Translations under genes and position numbers: made by a program
Notes under the pieces: model-generated
What the model was told of the DNA's origin: nothing
Database searches by the model: none
What the model saw: only the letters and a program-made list of their open reading frames with translations
Part shown: in pieces, positions 56,216 to 64,000 of the stretch
Position numbering within the stretch: position 1 is the stretch's first letter
Layout: each line of letters starts with the position of its first letter
From: BOG-908 sp965198855
Lineage (GTDB): Bacteria; Pseudomonadota; Alphaproteobacteria; Acetobacterales; Acetobacteraceae
DNA: 64,000 nucleotides
NCBI GenBank assembly: GCA_965198855.1
Contig: CBDAPZ010000001.1
Coordinates: 744,001-808,000 of the forward strand
Reading direction: 5' to 3'

Positions 56216-56880
56216 GCGTTCGGGCCGCCCCGAATGGCAGCGATTGCGGCAGCATAATCGGGTGCGGCGAACACCGCGGTACCAGCGACGAAGGTGTCTG
56301 CGCCTGCGGCGATGCAGAGTGGCGCAGTGTGCGTGTCCACGCCGCCATCCACTTCCAGGCGGATCGGACGGTCTTGTGCATCGACCATACGGCGTAGTTC
56401 GGCGATGCGGGCGAGTTGGCTGTGGAGGAATTTCTGGCCACCAAAGCCCGGATTCACCGACATGACCAGGATGATATCCAGCAGATCAAGCACGGGGGTG
56501 ACGTGGGCAAGCGGTGTGCCCGGATTCAGCACCAGGCCGGCTTTCTTGCCGAGGCCTTGGATGGCTTGCAGCGAGCGATGGGGGTGAGGCCCTGCTTCCG
56601 GGTGGATGAGGATGTGGTCGGCACCAGCTTCGGCAAAGGCGGCGAGATACGGGTCAACCGGTTCGATCATCAGATGCACGTCGAACGGGAGTTTGGTGTG
56701 GGGGCGAAGCGTTTTCAGTACGCCTGGGCCGAAGCTGATATTCGGCACGAAATGGCCATCCATGATGTCCAGGTGCAGCCAGTCCGCGCCGGCCTTTTCA
56801 ATGGCGGCCACCTCGTCGCCAAGGCGGGTAAAATCCGCAGCCAGCAGGCTCGGCGCCACAATGATTTCTTGCTGAGACAT
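56212..56880 (-). CDS. rpe: Ribulose-phosphate 3-epimerase
   Basis: A 222-residue TIM-barrel enzyme that interconverts ribulose 5-phosphate and xylulose 5-phosphate in the pentose phosphate pathway. Motifs: IVAPSLLAADFTRLGDEVAA at the start, WLHLDIMDGHFVPNISFGPG with the metal His and Asp, PFDVHLMIEPVDPY, VMSVNPGFGGQKFL and IRLEVDGGVDTHTAPLCIAA with the catalytic Asp. The ATG at 56880 starts the family N-terminus; an upstream frame to 57162 crosses the repeat and rsmB and is not part. It is coupled to the heparinase-like gene (4-nt overlap) and follows rsmB across a family B repeat. Confidence 0.97.
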   Translation of the reverse strand: MSQQEIIVAPSLLAADFTRLGDEVAAIEKAGADWLHLDIMDGHFVPNISFGPGVLKTLRPHTKLPFDVHLMIEPVDPYLAAFAEAGADHILIHPEAGPHPHRSLQAIQGLGKKAGLVLNPGTPLAHVTPVLDLLDIILVMSVNPGFGGQKFLHSQLARIAELRRMVDAQDRPIRLEVDGGVDTHTAPLCIAAGADTFVAGTAVFAAPDYAAAIAAIRGGPNA

Positions 56881-56929
56881 ATTACCGTTTCTAGGCGTGG
56901 GTATCTTCTGCCGGCAAGCTTTCTTAACA

Positions 56930-56971
56930 ATCGCCGGGGGGTTTGGGGGGGCAGGCTTCTGCTCCCCCAAT
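56930..56971 (-). repeat. Family B G/C repeat, inverted (copy 3)
   Basis: The minus-strand reading repeats the 54591 copy with one base difference. Together they form a 42-bp inverted repeat 2.3 kb apart flanking rpe and the heparinase-like gene. It lies 1 nt after the rsmB stop. Confidence 0.8.
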
Positions 56972-56972
56972 C

Positions 56973-58193
56973 TTACTTTTTCCTGTACCTGACTATCTGA
57001 AATCCATCCAGTCCGCCCTGCGCCGCCCACATCGAAGGATCCGTCCTCACGAACCCGTTTGTCTGTTGTTGTGGAATTGGGCGGATTTCCTCGGGCGTGA
57101 ATGGAAACGGTTCGAGCTGCGGATTCGCGCGCTGTGCGCCTTCCTCGTTTTGCAGCGAGCAAACGGCATAGACCAGCCGCCCGCCCGGGCGCAGCATGGC
57201 TGTGGCGGCCTCCAGCAGGCGGTCCTGGCCGGCAGTCAGTGCTTGGATGTCCTGCTGGCGTTTGATGAAGGGCAGGTCCGGATGGCGGCGGATGGTGCCG
57301 GTGGCCGAGCAGGGCGCATCGAGCAGGACGGCGTCGAACAGGGCGTCCGGCCGCCAGATGGTGGCGTCGGCTTGTACAATCTTGGCGGTGAGTTTCAGCC
57401 TCGTCAGGTTCTCTCGCAAGCGGGGCAGGCGTTTCTCGCTGCTTTCGACGGCGGTCACCTGTGCGCCGGCGGCGGCGAGTTGGGCCGTCTTGCCGCCGGG
57501 GGCGGCGCAGAGATCGGCGATGAGCTCACCCGGTTGTGGCGCGAGAAGCAGGGCGGGCAGGGCGGCTGCGGCGTCCTGCACCCAGAAATTGCCTTCGGCG
57601 AAACCGGGTAGGTCGGCGATGCGTGTGCCCGCCGGCAGGCGCACGGTCCTAGTCGGCAGCAACACGCCGCCTGGCGGCAGTGTGGCGCCGGGCTTCAGCG
57701 AGAGATCGAGCGGCGCTTCGGCCTGGTGGGCGGTGGCGATCGCTCGCGCCTTGTCTCCCCAGGAGGCCCAGAGCCATCCGGGCGTATCGAGCCGTGGCGA
57801 GTCGAGATCCGCCAAAGCTGCGATACCGCCTTCGGCCACCCGACGCAGCACCGCATTCACCAAGCCGGCGAACGGCGCCAGTTTCTGCGACCGCGCGAGA
57901 TCCACCGCAGTGCCGACAGCGGCATGCGGAGGGGTCTCCAGGAACAGCAATCCGGCAGCACCCAGCCACAGGATCCAGCGCACCGGGTCGGGCGGGGCGC
58001 GCTTGAGGTGCGGCTCCAGCACGGCATCGAGCGTGCCAGCGCGACGCAGCACCGTCGCCGCGAGACGGTGCGCGGCGGCTTTGTCACGCGGATCGGCAGA
58101 GGGGGGCAGGCGATCAAGCGCTTCCTCAAGAGGGCGGCGCTGCTCGAGAACGGCGCGCAGTAGCTGCAATGCGAACGGGCGGGTGGACTCCAT
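56973..58193 (-). CDS. rsmB: 16S rRNA m5C methyltransferase, RsmB/NOP family
   Basis: A 406-residue S-adenosylmethionine-dependent RNA methyltransferase that methylates cytosine in 16S rRNA. An N-terminal NusB-like helical domain (about 1-130: LLRAVLEQRRPLEEALDRLP, AAHRLAATVLRRAGTLDAVL, LVNAVLRRVAEGGIAALADL) is followed by the Rossmann core: CAAPGGKTAQLAAAGAQVTA, VQADATIWRPDALFDAVLLD, APCSATGTIRRHPDLPFIKR with the catalytic Cys, and LVYAVCSLQNEEGAQ, the second Cys site. Start ATG at 58193 (MESTRPFALQ). It opens the minus-strand run ending in glycosyltransferase genes. Confidence 0.95.
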   Translation of the reverse strand: MESTRPFALQLLRAVLEQRRPLEEALDRLPPSADPRDKAAAHRLAATVLRRAGTLDAVLEPHLKRAPPDPVRWILWLGAAGLLFLETPPHAAVGTAVDLARSQKLAPFAGLVNAVLRRVAEGGIAALADLDSPRLDTPGWLWASWGDKARAIATAHQAEAPLDLSLKPGATLPPGGVLLPTRTVRLPAGTRIADLPGFAEGNFWVQDAAAALPALLLAPQPGELIADLCAAPGGKTAQLAAAGAQVTAVESSEKRLPRLRENLTRLKLTAKIVQADATIWRPDALFDAVLLDAPCSATGTIRRHPDLPFIKRQQDIQALTAGQDRLLEAATAMLRPGGRLVYAVCSLQNEEGAQRANPQLEPFPFTPEEIRPIPQQQTNGFVRTDPSMWAAQGGLDGFQIVRYRKK

Positions 58194-58238
58194 GGCGGGT
58201 TAATGGCGCAGGCGGGGCGTGCGTGATAGGGGCCGCTC

Positions 58239-59873
58239 ATGGAGATAAGCAAGACTGGGGGAGCCGTGCCGGCCCCCCCAGACCCCCCGTCATTTCTTTG
58301 GTTGCGCATCGTCCTGATAGTTTTGAGTTTGGCCGTTGGTCTGCCGGGGCTTTTCAGCTTGCCGGCGGCGGACCGCGATGAGAGCCGTTTTGCGCAGGCG
58401 ACCAAGCAGATGACCGAGACCGGCGATTATCTGCGGATCATGAACGGCACCGAGCCGCGCAACAAGAAACCCATCGGCATCTACTGGCTGCAGGCGCCCG
58501 AAGTGCTCGCCGCCGGCACGCATCTGCAAAATCCCATCTGGCCCTACCGCATCCCCTCCGTGCTCGGCGGCCTCGCAGCCGTGCTCGCCGTCTTCGAGGC
58601 CGGGTTGCTGCTGACAGGGTCTCCCAACGCCGCCGCCTTTGCGGGTGCGATGATGGCAGGCGCGCTGATCCTCGCCGTCGAAACCCATATCGCGAAAACC
58701 GACGCCGCCCTGCTCGGCGCCACCACCATCGCCATGGCCATCCTGGCACGCGCCTGGCTCGACGCACCTATCGCACGCTGGCAAGCGGCCCTGTTCTGGC
58801 TGGCCGCTGCCGCCGGCATCCTGCTCAAGGGCCCGATCACGCCGATGGTCGTCTGCCTCACCATCCTCGCCCTTTGCCTGTGGGAACGCCGCGCCCGATG
58901 GCTGCTGCCGCTGCAGCCCATCTGGGGCGTCCCATTGATGCTCGCTGCCATATTGCCCTGGTTCATCGCCATCGGCTTCGCGACGCATGGCGCCTTCTTC
59001 GCCGAAGCCGTGGGCAGCGACCTCGGCCGCAAGCTCGCCGGCGGTGCCGAAGCACATGGCGGCTTCCCCGGCCTGCATTTGCTGCTTCTGCCGCTCCTGG
59101 CATTCCCCTCGACCATCCCGGTGTTGGCAGCGTTTCCCGCCGCCTGGGCCGACCGGCGCGATCGCGCCACCCGATTCCTGCTCGCCTGGATCGTTCCAAG
59201 CTGGCTGGTGTTCGAGGCCGTGCCGACCAAGCTGCCGCACTACACCTTGCCGCTCTACCCCGCCCTCTTCCTGCTCGCCGCCCGTTTTTGGCCCGTCACG
59301 CAAGCCGCGACGGCACGTTGGATCGGGCGCATCGCGCTTCTAGCGGCCGCTGCACTCCTCGGGATCGGCGCGCTCGCTCTGCCGCTGTTCCTGCACGCCG
59401 CCTGGTGGCTGGGGCTGCCCGCCGGCGCTTTTTGCGTGCTGATTGCTTTCCTGTCCTGGCGCCGACGGCCGATGCTCGCCCTCGCCGTGTCACCCCTGCT
59501 CTATGCCGCCATCCTCTACGTTGAATTGCCGCATATGCCTGCTTTGTGGATCGCGCCGCGTGTCGAGGCTGTTCTGCAATCGCGTTGGCCCGGCTGGAAT
59601 GCTTCGGGCAACGGTGTCGTCGTCGCTGGGTATGCGGAACCCAGCTTTATGTTTGCCGTCGGCACCCATACTCAGCTAGCGTACAATGGCGCCCAAGCAG
59701 CAACCTTGTTGGCCGGCCTCAAGGATGGCGTCGCCGTCATCGGCGATCGCGACAAGGACGCTTTCGACCAGAAAGCCACGCAACTGGGCCTGGCACTGCA
59801 CGATATCGGCGAGATACGCGGCTTCAATTACTCGCGCGGCCGCTGGATCACGCTCGTTATTTTAACGGAATAA
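58239..59873 (+). CDS. ArnT-like lipid-linked sugar transferase
   Basis: A 544-residue integral membrane GT-C glycosyltransferase (ArnT/PMT superfamily) that moves a sugar from a polyprenyl phosphate to lipid A or a glycan. The family's LPAADRDESRFAQATKQMTE, with the catalytic acidic residues in the first periplasmic loop, and NGTEPRNKKPIGIYWLQAPE are present, then about ten membrane helices to residue 420. The C-terminal 100 residues are periplasmic (GVVVAGYAEPSFMFAVGTHT, AVIGDRDKDAFD). The ATG at 58239 is taken, but codons 5-20 (TGGAVPAPPDPPSF) are encoded by a family B repeat, so the original start may have been a TTG at 58301. It is divergent from rsmB. Confidence 0.85.
   Translation: MEISKTGGAVPAPPDPPSFLWLRIVLIVLSLAVGLPGLFSLPAADRDESRFAQATKQMTETGDYLRIMNGTEPRNKKPIGIYWLQAPEVLAAGTHLQNPIWPYRIPSVLGGLAAVLAVFEAGLLLTGSPNAAAFAGAMMAGALILAVETHIAKTDAALLGATTIAMAILARAWLDAPIARWQAALFWLAAAAGILLKGPITPMVVCLTILALCLWERRARWLLPLQPIWGVPLMLAAILPWFIAIGFATHGAFFAEAVGSDLGRKLAGGAEAHGGFPGLHLLLLPLLAFPSTIPVLAAFPAAWADRRDRATRFLLAWIVPSWLVFEAVPTKLPHYTLPLYPALFLLAARFWPVTQAATARWIGRIALLAAAALLGIGALALPLFLHAAWWLGLPAGAFCVLIAFLSWRRRPMLALAVSPLLYAAILYVELPHMPALWIAPRVEAVLQSRWPGWNASGNGVVVAGYAEPSFMFAVGTHTQLAYNGAQAATLLAGLKDGVAVIGDRDKDAFDQKATQLGLALHDIGEIRGFNYSRGRWITLVILTE
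58252..58299 (+). repeat. Family B G/C repeat inside the ArnT-like coding start (copy 4)
   Basis: GGGGGAGCCGTGCCGGCCCCC is a hairpin (GGGGG-A-GCCG / CGGC-CCCCC), then CAGACCCCCCGTCATTTC. Compared with the 54591 copy the inner stem changes from GCAG/CTGC to GCCG/CGGC, a compensatory double change. It lies within 60 nt of the start of the ArnT-like frame. Confidence 0.75.
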
Positions 59874-59876
59874 GTT

Positions 59877-60236
59877 TTATACCGCTGCGGAGGCCCGGAC
59901 ATCTTCGATCGCGCGTAGCAACGCCGGCGTTGAAAACGGCTTCGGCAGGAACCGTTCGCGTGCCGTCATGCCGCGTAGCTCGCCATAGCGCCCGCTGATG
60001 AACACCACCGGCAGATTAGGACAACGCTCGCGCATCGCGCGTACGAAGGCCAGGCCATCCATTCCGGCCCCAAGATTGATGTCCGTCACCAGCACGTTAG
60101 GAAGATGGTTCGCGTCGACCAAGCCCAGGGCAGCTTCACCAGACTCGCTGCCGGTCGCGTCGAGGCCGGCTTCCAGGAGCGCAACCTCAAGACAGTCGCG
60201 CACCAGCTCGTCATCCTCGACTAACAAAATGTCCAA
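59877..60236 (-). CDS. Single-domain response regulator
   Basis: A 119-residue receiver domain without output. It should take phosphate from a histidine kinase and act on a partner protein. Phosphorylation pocket: LLVEDDELVRDCL with the acidic pair, VLVTDINLGAGMDGLAFVRA with the acceptor Asp, VVFISGRYG with the Ser, and RFLPKPFSTPALLRAIEDV with Lys-Pro. A small receiver like this often works with hybrid kinases; one lies at 43631 but nothing proves the link. Its stop is 3 nt from the stop of the convergent ArnT-like gene. Confidence 0.93.
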   Translation of the reverse strand: MDILLVEDDELVRDCLEVALLEAGLDATGSESGEAALGLVDANHLPNVLVTDINLGAGMDGLAFVRAMRERCPNLPVVFISGRYGELRGMTARERFLPKPFSTPALLRAIEDVRASAAV

Positions 60237-60420
60237 AATAGGCTCCCAGCAGACGCAATCATATTCTGCGTTACTTGCTGAAACAAGGAACTACACGTTG
60301 CAGCGAGTTTCCTTAACCGGTGCTTCAGGACGACCACGCGCAAAGTTACTAGGAAAAAATACTTGCCTAATGTGGATATGTTAGGTGTAAAGTCCTACTG
60401 CTCCATTCCTGCGAGGTGAG

Positions 60421-61260
60421 ATGTCTGCCACCTTAACATTGTCGCATGCCGATCTCTGCGTCGGTATGTCTGGCCCTGCCATATTGTCGCTCCAGGCTAG
60501 CCTGCTTGCCGCCGGATTTCCGCCCGGCGCGGCTGACGGCAGCTTCGGCCCAGCCACTGAAGCAGCTCTCCTCGCGTTCCAGCAGAGCCGGGGTATGCTC
60601 CCGGATGGGGTGGTCGGCGCTCGCACTGCCACCGCTCTGAGCCTGCCCGATGCATCCTCGGCCCAGGCGCCGATGCCGGCTTTGACCGTGGATGTCGTCT
60701 CAAGGATGTTCCCGGCGACTCCGCTGCCGCCGATCATGCGCAACCTGCCTCTGGTGCTCGCCGCCCTCGAAGCCGCTGGCCTCACCTGGCCGCCGATCGT
60801 GCTCGCGGCCGTCGCCACCATCCGCGCCGAAGCCGAGGGCTTCGAGCCGATCGACGAGTTCATCAGCCGCTACAACACCAGCCCGGGCGGCAAACCGTTC
60901 GACCTCTATGACAACCGTCATGATCTGGGCAACACCGGCGCACCGGATGGAAGCGCCTTCAAAGGCCGCGGCTTCGTGCAACTCACCGGCCGCGCCAACT
61001 ACGAGAAATTCGGCCTCAAACTCGGCGTGCCGCTGACAACAACACCCGAGCTCGCCAATGAACCCGACATCGCCGCACGCCTGCTCGCCGCCTTCATCTT
61101 GGAAGACGAACTGCCGATGAAACGCGCTCTGCTAGTCGGCCGGCTGGCAACGGCGCGCAGCCTGGTCAACGGCGGGACATACGGGCTCGGCAAATTTTCC
61201 GATGCCTACAGCATTGGAGCGAAGTGCCTTGGGCTCGAATTTGTGCAGGCAGCAGCATAA
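60421..61260 (+). CDS. Peptidoglycan-binding and GH19-like lysozyme/chitinase
   Basis: A 279-residue protein. Residues 12-70 form a peptidoglycan-binding domain (CVGMSGPAILSLQASLLAAG, DGSFGPATEAALLAFQQSRG, DGVVGARTATAL). Residues about 110-275 resemble a glycoside hydrolase family 19 / endolysin domain: AAVATIRAEAEGFEPIDEFI with the likely catalytic Glu, then GSAFKGRGFVQLTGRANYEK (a typical GRGFIQLTGRxNY motif) and LGVPLTTTPELANEPDIAAR. There is no signal peptide, as in phage endolysins, so release would need lysis or a holin. GAGGTGAG lies just before the ATG. It may be a leftover phage gene or a domesticated lysozyme; no phage genes surround it. Confidence 0.85.
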   Translation: MSATLTLSHADLCVGMSGPAILSLQASLLAAGFPPGAADGSFGPATEAALLAFQQSRGMLPDGVVGARTATALSLPDASSAQAPMPALTVDVVSRMFPATPLPPIMRNLPLVLAALEAAGLTWPPIVLAAVATIRAEAEGFEPIDEFISRYNTSPGGKPFDLYDNRHDLGNTGAPDGSAFKGRGFVQLTGRANYEKFGLKLGVPLTTTPELANEPDIAARLLAAFILEDELPMKRALLVGRLATARSLVNGGTYGLGKFSDAYSIGAKCLGLEFVQAAA

Positions 61261-61265
61261 AGAAA

Positions 61266-61310
61266 GATCGGGGGAGCCGTGCCAAGCCCCCCGAAACCCC
61301 CGTCATTCAG
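61266..61310 (+). repeat. Family B G/C repeat (copy 5)
   Basis: GATCGGGGGAGCCGTGCC, then AAGCCCCCCGAAACCCCCG and TCATTCAG. Stem partly mismatched. It lies 6 nt after the lysozyme stop and overlaps the stop codon (61303-61305) of the convergent transporter gene, so it fits as a shared terminator. Confidence 0.7.
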
Positions 61311-62733
61311 TGCCCCTACGACGGCCCGTCATATCCTGGCCGGCATCTCGGGCGAGGCGGGCGCAAATGGGGCAGGCCAACAACGTGATCAGGCCGACCG
61401 TGATCCAGGCGACTGAGAAATCCGGAAGTCGAGGGACTGAGCGGTGATTTACCGCTACCGAGGCGGAGAGCGCTGCTGCGGCCACGCAAATGCCCGCACT
61501 CAGCATCAACTGTTGGAAGGTGGAGTAGAAACTGGCAGCCCGACTCGTCATCACTCGCGGAATATCGGCGTAAGCCACCGTGTTGTAGGCGGTGAACTGC
61601 AGCGACTGGAAAAAACCGCCGGTGAAAATCAGCGCGTAAAGCGCCCATATCGGCCAGCCCGGCCGAAACGCCGCTAGACACATCAGCAGCAACGTCGCCA
61701 GCAACCCATTCCATACCAACGTCTTGCGAAACCCGAGACGCCGTATGATCGCGCCGCCAAGTGCCTTCATCAACATTGCCCCACCTGCCGCAGCACAGGT
61801 GATCAACCCGCTATGAGCCGCCGATAGCCCGATCCCCAGCTGCATCATCATCGGCAGCAGGAACGGCATCGCACCTCCGGTGATCCGCGTCAGCGAGCCT
61901 GCGATGACGGAAATCCGGAAGCTCGGCACCTTCATCAAGCGAAGGTCCAATATAGGATTTTGTTCCCTGACTGCGTGATGCACATAAAGCACACCTGCCG
62001 CCAAGCCGATGCCGAGCAACAATCCTGCCTGCAACCCGGAGGCCACGCCACGGCTCAGGAACTCGAAACCGAACATCAGGCAGGCCAGGCTGATGCCGGA
62101 CAGTACGAAGCCCCACCAGTCGAACCGTGCCGTACCCTCGCCTCGCGCATCCTCGATGAACAGGCTGACCATCGCCATCCCGAGAAAACCTACGGGCACG
62201 TTGATGTAGAAGATCCAGTGCCATGAAAGATAAGTGACAAAAAAGCCGCCAAGCGGCGGCCCCAGTACCGGCCCGATCTGGCCGGGCACCAGCACCCAGG
62301 TCATCGCCCGCACCAGATCCTGCCGCGGCGTGGAGCGCAGGATCACCAGCCGGCCGACCGGCACCATCATCGCCCCGCCCATGCCCTGCACCACGCGGCT
62401 TGCCACCAGCATCGGCAACGACACCGACAACGCACACAGCACGGAGCCGAGCGTGAACAGGCCGATGGCGGCGCGGAACACGTTTCGCGTGCCGAATCGG
62501 TCCGCTGCATGGCCGCTCGCCGGGATGAACACCGCCAGGCTCAGCAGATAGGACGTCAGCGCGACATTCATCCGCAGAGGGCCGACATGGAATGTTTGCG
62601 CCATCGCCGGGAGCGCCGTGGCGAGCACCGTGCCGTCCAGTTGCTCCATGAACATCGCCGACGCGACGATCAGTGACACCACCCGGAAATCCGGCTTCTT
62701 TACCGCGGCGGACTGGGTGAGTGAAGCAGACAT
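61303..62733 (-). CDS. DHA2-family MFS multidrug exporter (EmrB/QacA type)
   Basis: A 476-residue major facilitator with about 14 membrane helices, the DHA2 drug:H+ antiporter family. The N-terminal signature MEQLDGTVLATALPAMAQTF corresponds to motif LDxTVVNVALP; GHAADRFGTRNVFRAA is the loop 2-3 motif, and VPGQIGPVLGPPLGGFFVTY motif C of exporters. LAFRPGWPIWALYALIFTGG lies in the C half. No membrane fusion partner (EmrA) gene is next to it. Its start is 160 bp from the divergent tamA. The C-terminus and stop overlap a family B repeat. Confidence 0.92.
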   Translation of the reverse strand: MSASLTQSAAVKKPDFRVVSLIVASAMFMEQLDGTVLATALPAMAQTFHVGPLRMNVALTSYLLSLAVFIPASGHAADRFGTRNVFRAAIGLFTLGSVLCALSVSLPMLVASRVVQGMGGAMMVPVGRLVILRSTPRQDLVRAMTWVLVPGQIGPVLGPPLGGFFVTYLSWHWIFYINVPVGFLGMAMVSLFIEDARGEGTARFDWWGFVLSGISLACLMFGFEFLSRGVASGLQAGLLLGIGLAAGVLYVHHAVREQNPILDLRLMKVPSFRISVIAGSLTRITGGAMPFLLPMMMQLGIGLSAAHSGLITCAAAGGAMLMKALGGAIIRRLGFRKTLVWNGLLATLLLMCLAAFRPGWPIWALYALIFTGGFFQSLQFTAYNTVAYADIPRVMTSRAASFYSTFQQLMLSAGICVAAAALSASVAVNHRSVPRLPDFSVAWITVGLITLLACPICARLARDAGQDMTGRRRGTE

Positions 62734-62893
62734 AACCCTGATGTCACCTCCCGTGCACGGCTGTGCAACCCGGTTTATGCGCCATGCTGCATTGCGGCAA
62801 GAATGCCTTCAATGCCGCGATCGTCACCCCGGTGCGGCACTCCGTCTCGAAGTTCGGGTTACAAAAACGGCTGGACTGTCGTAACCGGGTTTC

Positions 62894-64000
62894 ATGCCCT
62901 TTCCACGCTTGCTGCGCCCTGCTTTCGGTTTTGGTCTGACAAGCATGTGCCTGGTTCCCGTGGCCCTGCATGCAGCCGATCCGGTTGTCTACACGCTGAC
63001 CTTGAAGCCCACGGGTGACGCCGCCCTGGACGGCGCTCTCGGCGGCAGCTCGCAACTGGCTGCCTTGCGGAAAAATGCCCCTGCCGGCCCGTTCGCCCTG
63101 GTGGCCCGCGCGCGCAGCGACATCGGCCGCCTGCAGACCGCCACCGACAGTTTTGGCTACTATCAGGCGAAGATCACCGTCACCATCGATGGCCGCGGGC
63201 TCGACGACCCGGGCCTGCCTGACGCGTTGAGCGCGCTGCCATCGGGTAGCCAAGCCAAGGTTGAGGTCGGCATCGACAAGGGGCCGCTCTACCATCTGCG
63301 CCAAGTCGTCATCGACGGCCATGTGCCCGCGGCAGCGGCCGCCCAGTTCAAGCTGGCTTCCGGCGACCCCGCTGCCGCGGCACCTGTTCTGCAAGCCGGC
63401 AGCACCTTGCTGAGTGCCTTGCAGGAGGAAGGCTACGCCTTAGCAAAGGTCGATCCGCCGGTCGCGACCGAGATCCCCTCCGAACACGCGCTGGACGTGC
63501 GCTTCCATGTCGATACGGGGGCGCGTGTGGATCTCGGCCCGATCTCCGTCACCGGGCTGAAGCGCGTGAACGAGAGCTACGTGCGCCGGCGCCTGCTGCT
63601 TCACGAAGGCCAGCTTTTCCAGCCGAGCAAGATCGAGGCCGCGCGACAGGATCTGGCCTCCGTCGGCGTGTTTTCCGGGATCAAGATCAGCGCTGCGAAA
63701 AAGCTCGACCCGGCGGGCGAGATACCGCTCCGCGTCGATGTGACCGAACGAAAGCGCCATGCGGTAACCTTCAACATCGCCTACTCGACCGATCTCGGCG
63801 CCAGCGGCGGCGTCACCTGGTCGGACCGCAATTTGCTCGGCAATGCAGAGCAGCTGAACCTTACGGCCGACATCACCGGGCTTGGCGGCAGTGCCGATAG
63901 CGGCGTGGGCTACCTCGCCAAGGCGCAGTTCCTGAAACCCGATTTCTACCATCGCGATCAGACATTCGAATTCGACATCGAAGGACTCAAGCAGGATCTC
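62894..64000 (+). CDS. tamA: TamA-like outer-membrane protein, 5' part (runs off the right edge)
   Basis: An open frame of 369 codons to the window edge. Signal peptide: FPRLLRPAFGFGLTSMCLVP then VALHAADP. POTRA domains follow: one near AARSDIGRLQTATDSFGYYQ, one around YHLRQVVIDGHVPAAAAAQF and one around VDLGPISVTGLKRVNESYVR, RLLLHEGQLFQPSKIEAARQ. The start of the beta-barrel is visible at NIAYSTDLGASGGVTWSDRN, LLGNAEQLNLTADITG. This plan (three POTRA domains then Omp85 barrel) is TamA, which with TamB helps insert outer-membrane proteins or move lipids. tamB would be expected downstream, outside the window. Start ATG at 62894; no strong ribosome binding site. Confidence 0.88.
   Translation, partial: MPFPRLLRPAFGFGLTSMCLVPVALHAADPVVYTLTLKPTGDAALDGALGGSSQLAALRKNAPAGPFALVARARSDIGRLQTATDSFGYYQAKITVTIDGRGLDDPGLPDALSALPSGSQAKVEVGIDKGPLYHLRQVVIDGHVPAAAAAQFKLASGDPAAAAPVLQAGSTLLSALQEEGYALAKVDPPVATEIPSEHALDVRFHVDTGARVDLGPISVTGLKRVNESYVRRRLLLHEGQLFQPSKIEAARQDLASVGVFSGIKISAAKKLDPAGEIPLRVDVTERKRHAVTFNIAYSTDLGASGGVTWSDRNLLGNAEQLNLTADITGLGGSADSGVGYLAKAQFLKPDFYHRDQTFEFDIEGLKQDL

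Noticed and set aside
60280..60320. EcfG-like GGAAC box upstream of the single-domain regulator
   Set aside because: The spacing to the nearest GTT is 14 nt and the orientation points away from the regulator gene.
1..64000. Insertion sequences or integrases
   Set aside because: No transposase or integrase motif was seen in any frame; the only dispersed repeats are the short families A and B.

Overview
The window looks like chromosomal DNA of a high-GC alphaproteobacterium, most likely a member of the Acetobacteraceae. Support comes from a PQQ-dependent dehydrogenase with a pqqA gene, the alphaproteobacterial order NDUFA12 - mlaD - small protein - DUF2155, a Ku/LigD end-joining pair and sugar-acid style SDR/aldehyde dehydrogenase clusters. 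It is also studded with short A/T-armed palindromes after genes; I recall similar ones from Acetobacteraceae genomes but could not check this. I see no tRNA, rRNA, CRISPR array, transposase or phage structural gene.

Layout. 0-7 kb: the 3' end of an aldo/keto reductase, two doubtful small membrane genes, a YdeP/FdhF-like molybdopterin oxidoreductase, transketolase, a decayed 0.6 kb stretch and a DUF1810 gene. 7-11 kb: divergent ligD and ku with a small gene between them. 11.3-15.2 kb: a Ser/Thr phosphorylation operon (FHA membrane protein, PP2C phosphatase, membrane kinase with a degenerate nuclease-like tail, lipoprotein) with no secretion system beside it. 15.2-16.3 kb: gene remnants and a nucleoside deaminase cut by an amber codon. 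16.4-23.6 kb: a catabolic cluster (beta-hydroxyacid dehydrogenase, two SDRs, a double carboxymuconolactone-decarboxylase protein, aldehyde dehydrogenase) divergent from a GntR regulator and an MFS carrier; two direct repeats in the divergent promoter are the likely operators.

24-30 kb: a small secreted protein, TspO, a Tat-type ferritin-like protein, a PQQ dehydrogenase followed 22 bp later by a 27-codon orphan pqqA, glutathione peroxidase and a Gfo/Idh/MocA oxidoreductase. 30-36 kb: a Gly/His/Pro-rich exported protein, a Spy-like protein, a membrane protein, a diacylglycerol-kinase-type lipid kinase, an LpxH-like phosphoesterase and a glycosyltransferase. 36-41.9 kb: a broken vapC, a membrane patatin-like hydrolase, the DUF2155/mlaD/NDUFA12 group, a GNAT enzyme, and a TetR gene divergent from a DUF5367 membrane protein across a palindromic operator. 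42-49.6 kb: a TSCPD (ribonucleotide-reductase-derived) protein, a hybrid histidine kinase, an exported MetX-like hydrolase, a Tim44-domain protein and YgfZ.

49.7-60 kb is a surface-polysaccharide region: GT9 and GT4 glycosyltransferases, an asparagine-synthase-like amidotransferase, another GT4, a heparinase II/III-type protein, rpe, rsmB and an ArnT-like lipid-linked sugar transferase. 60-64 kb holds a single-domain response regulator, a GH19-like lysozyme/chitinase without signal peptide, a DHA2 drug exporter and the 5' part of tamA.

Two dispersed repeat families deserve attention. Family A has 10-nt arms (CTTCTTTTCT and its complement), often next to a second CGCTG/CAGCG hairpin, in at least eleven places almost always just after stop codons. 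Family B is a G5/C5 hairpin in five places, one lying inside the coding start of the ArnT-like gene.
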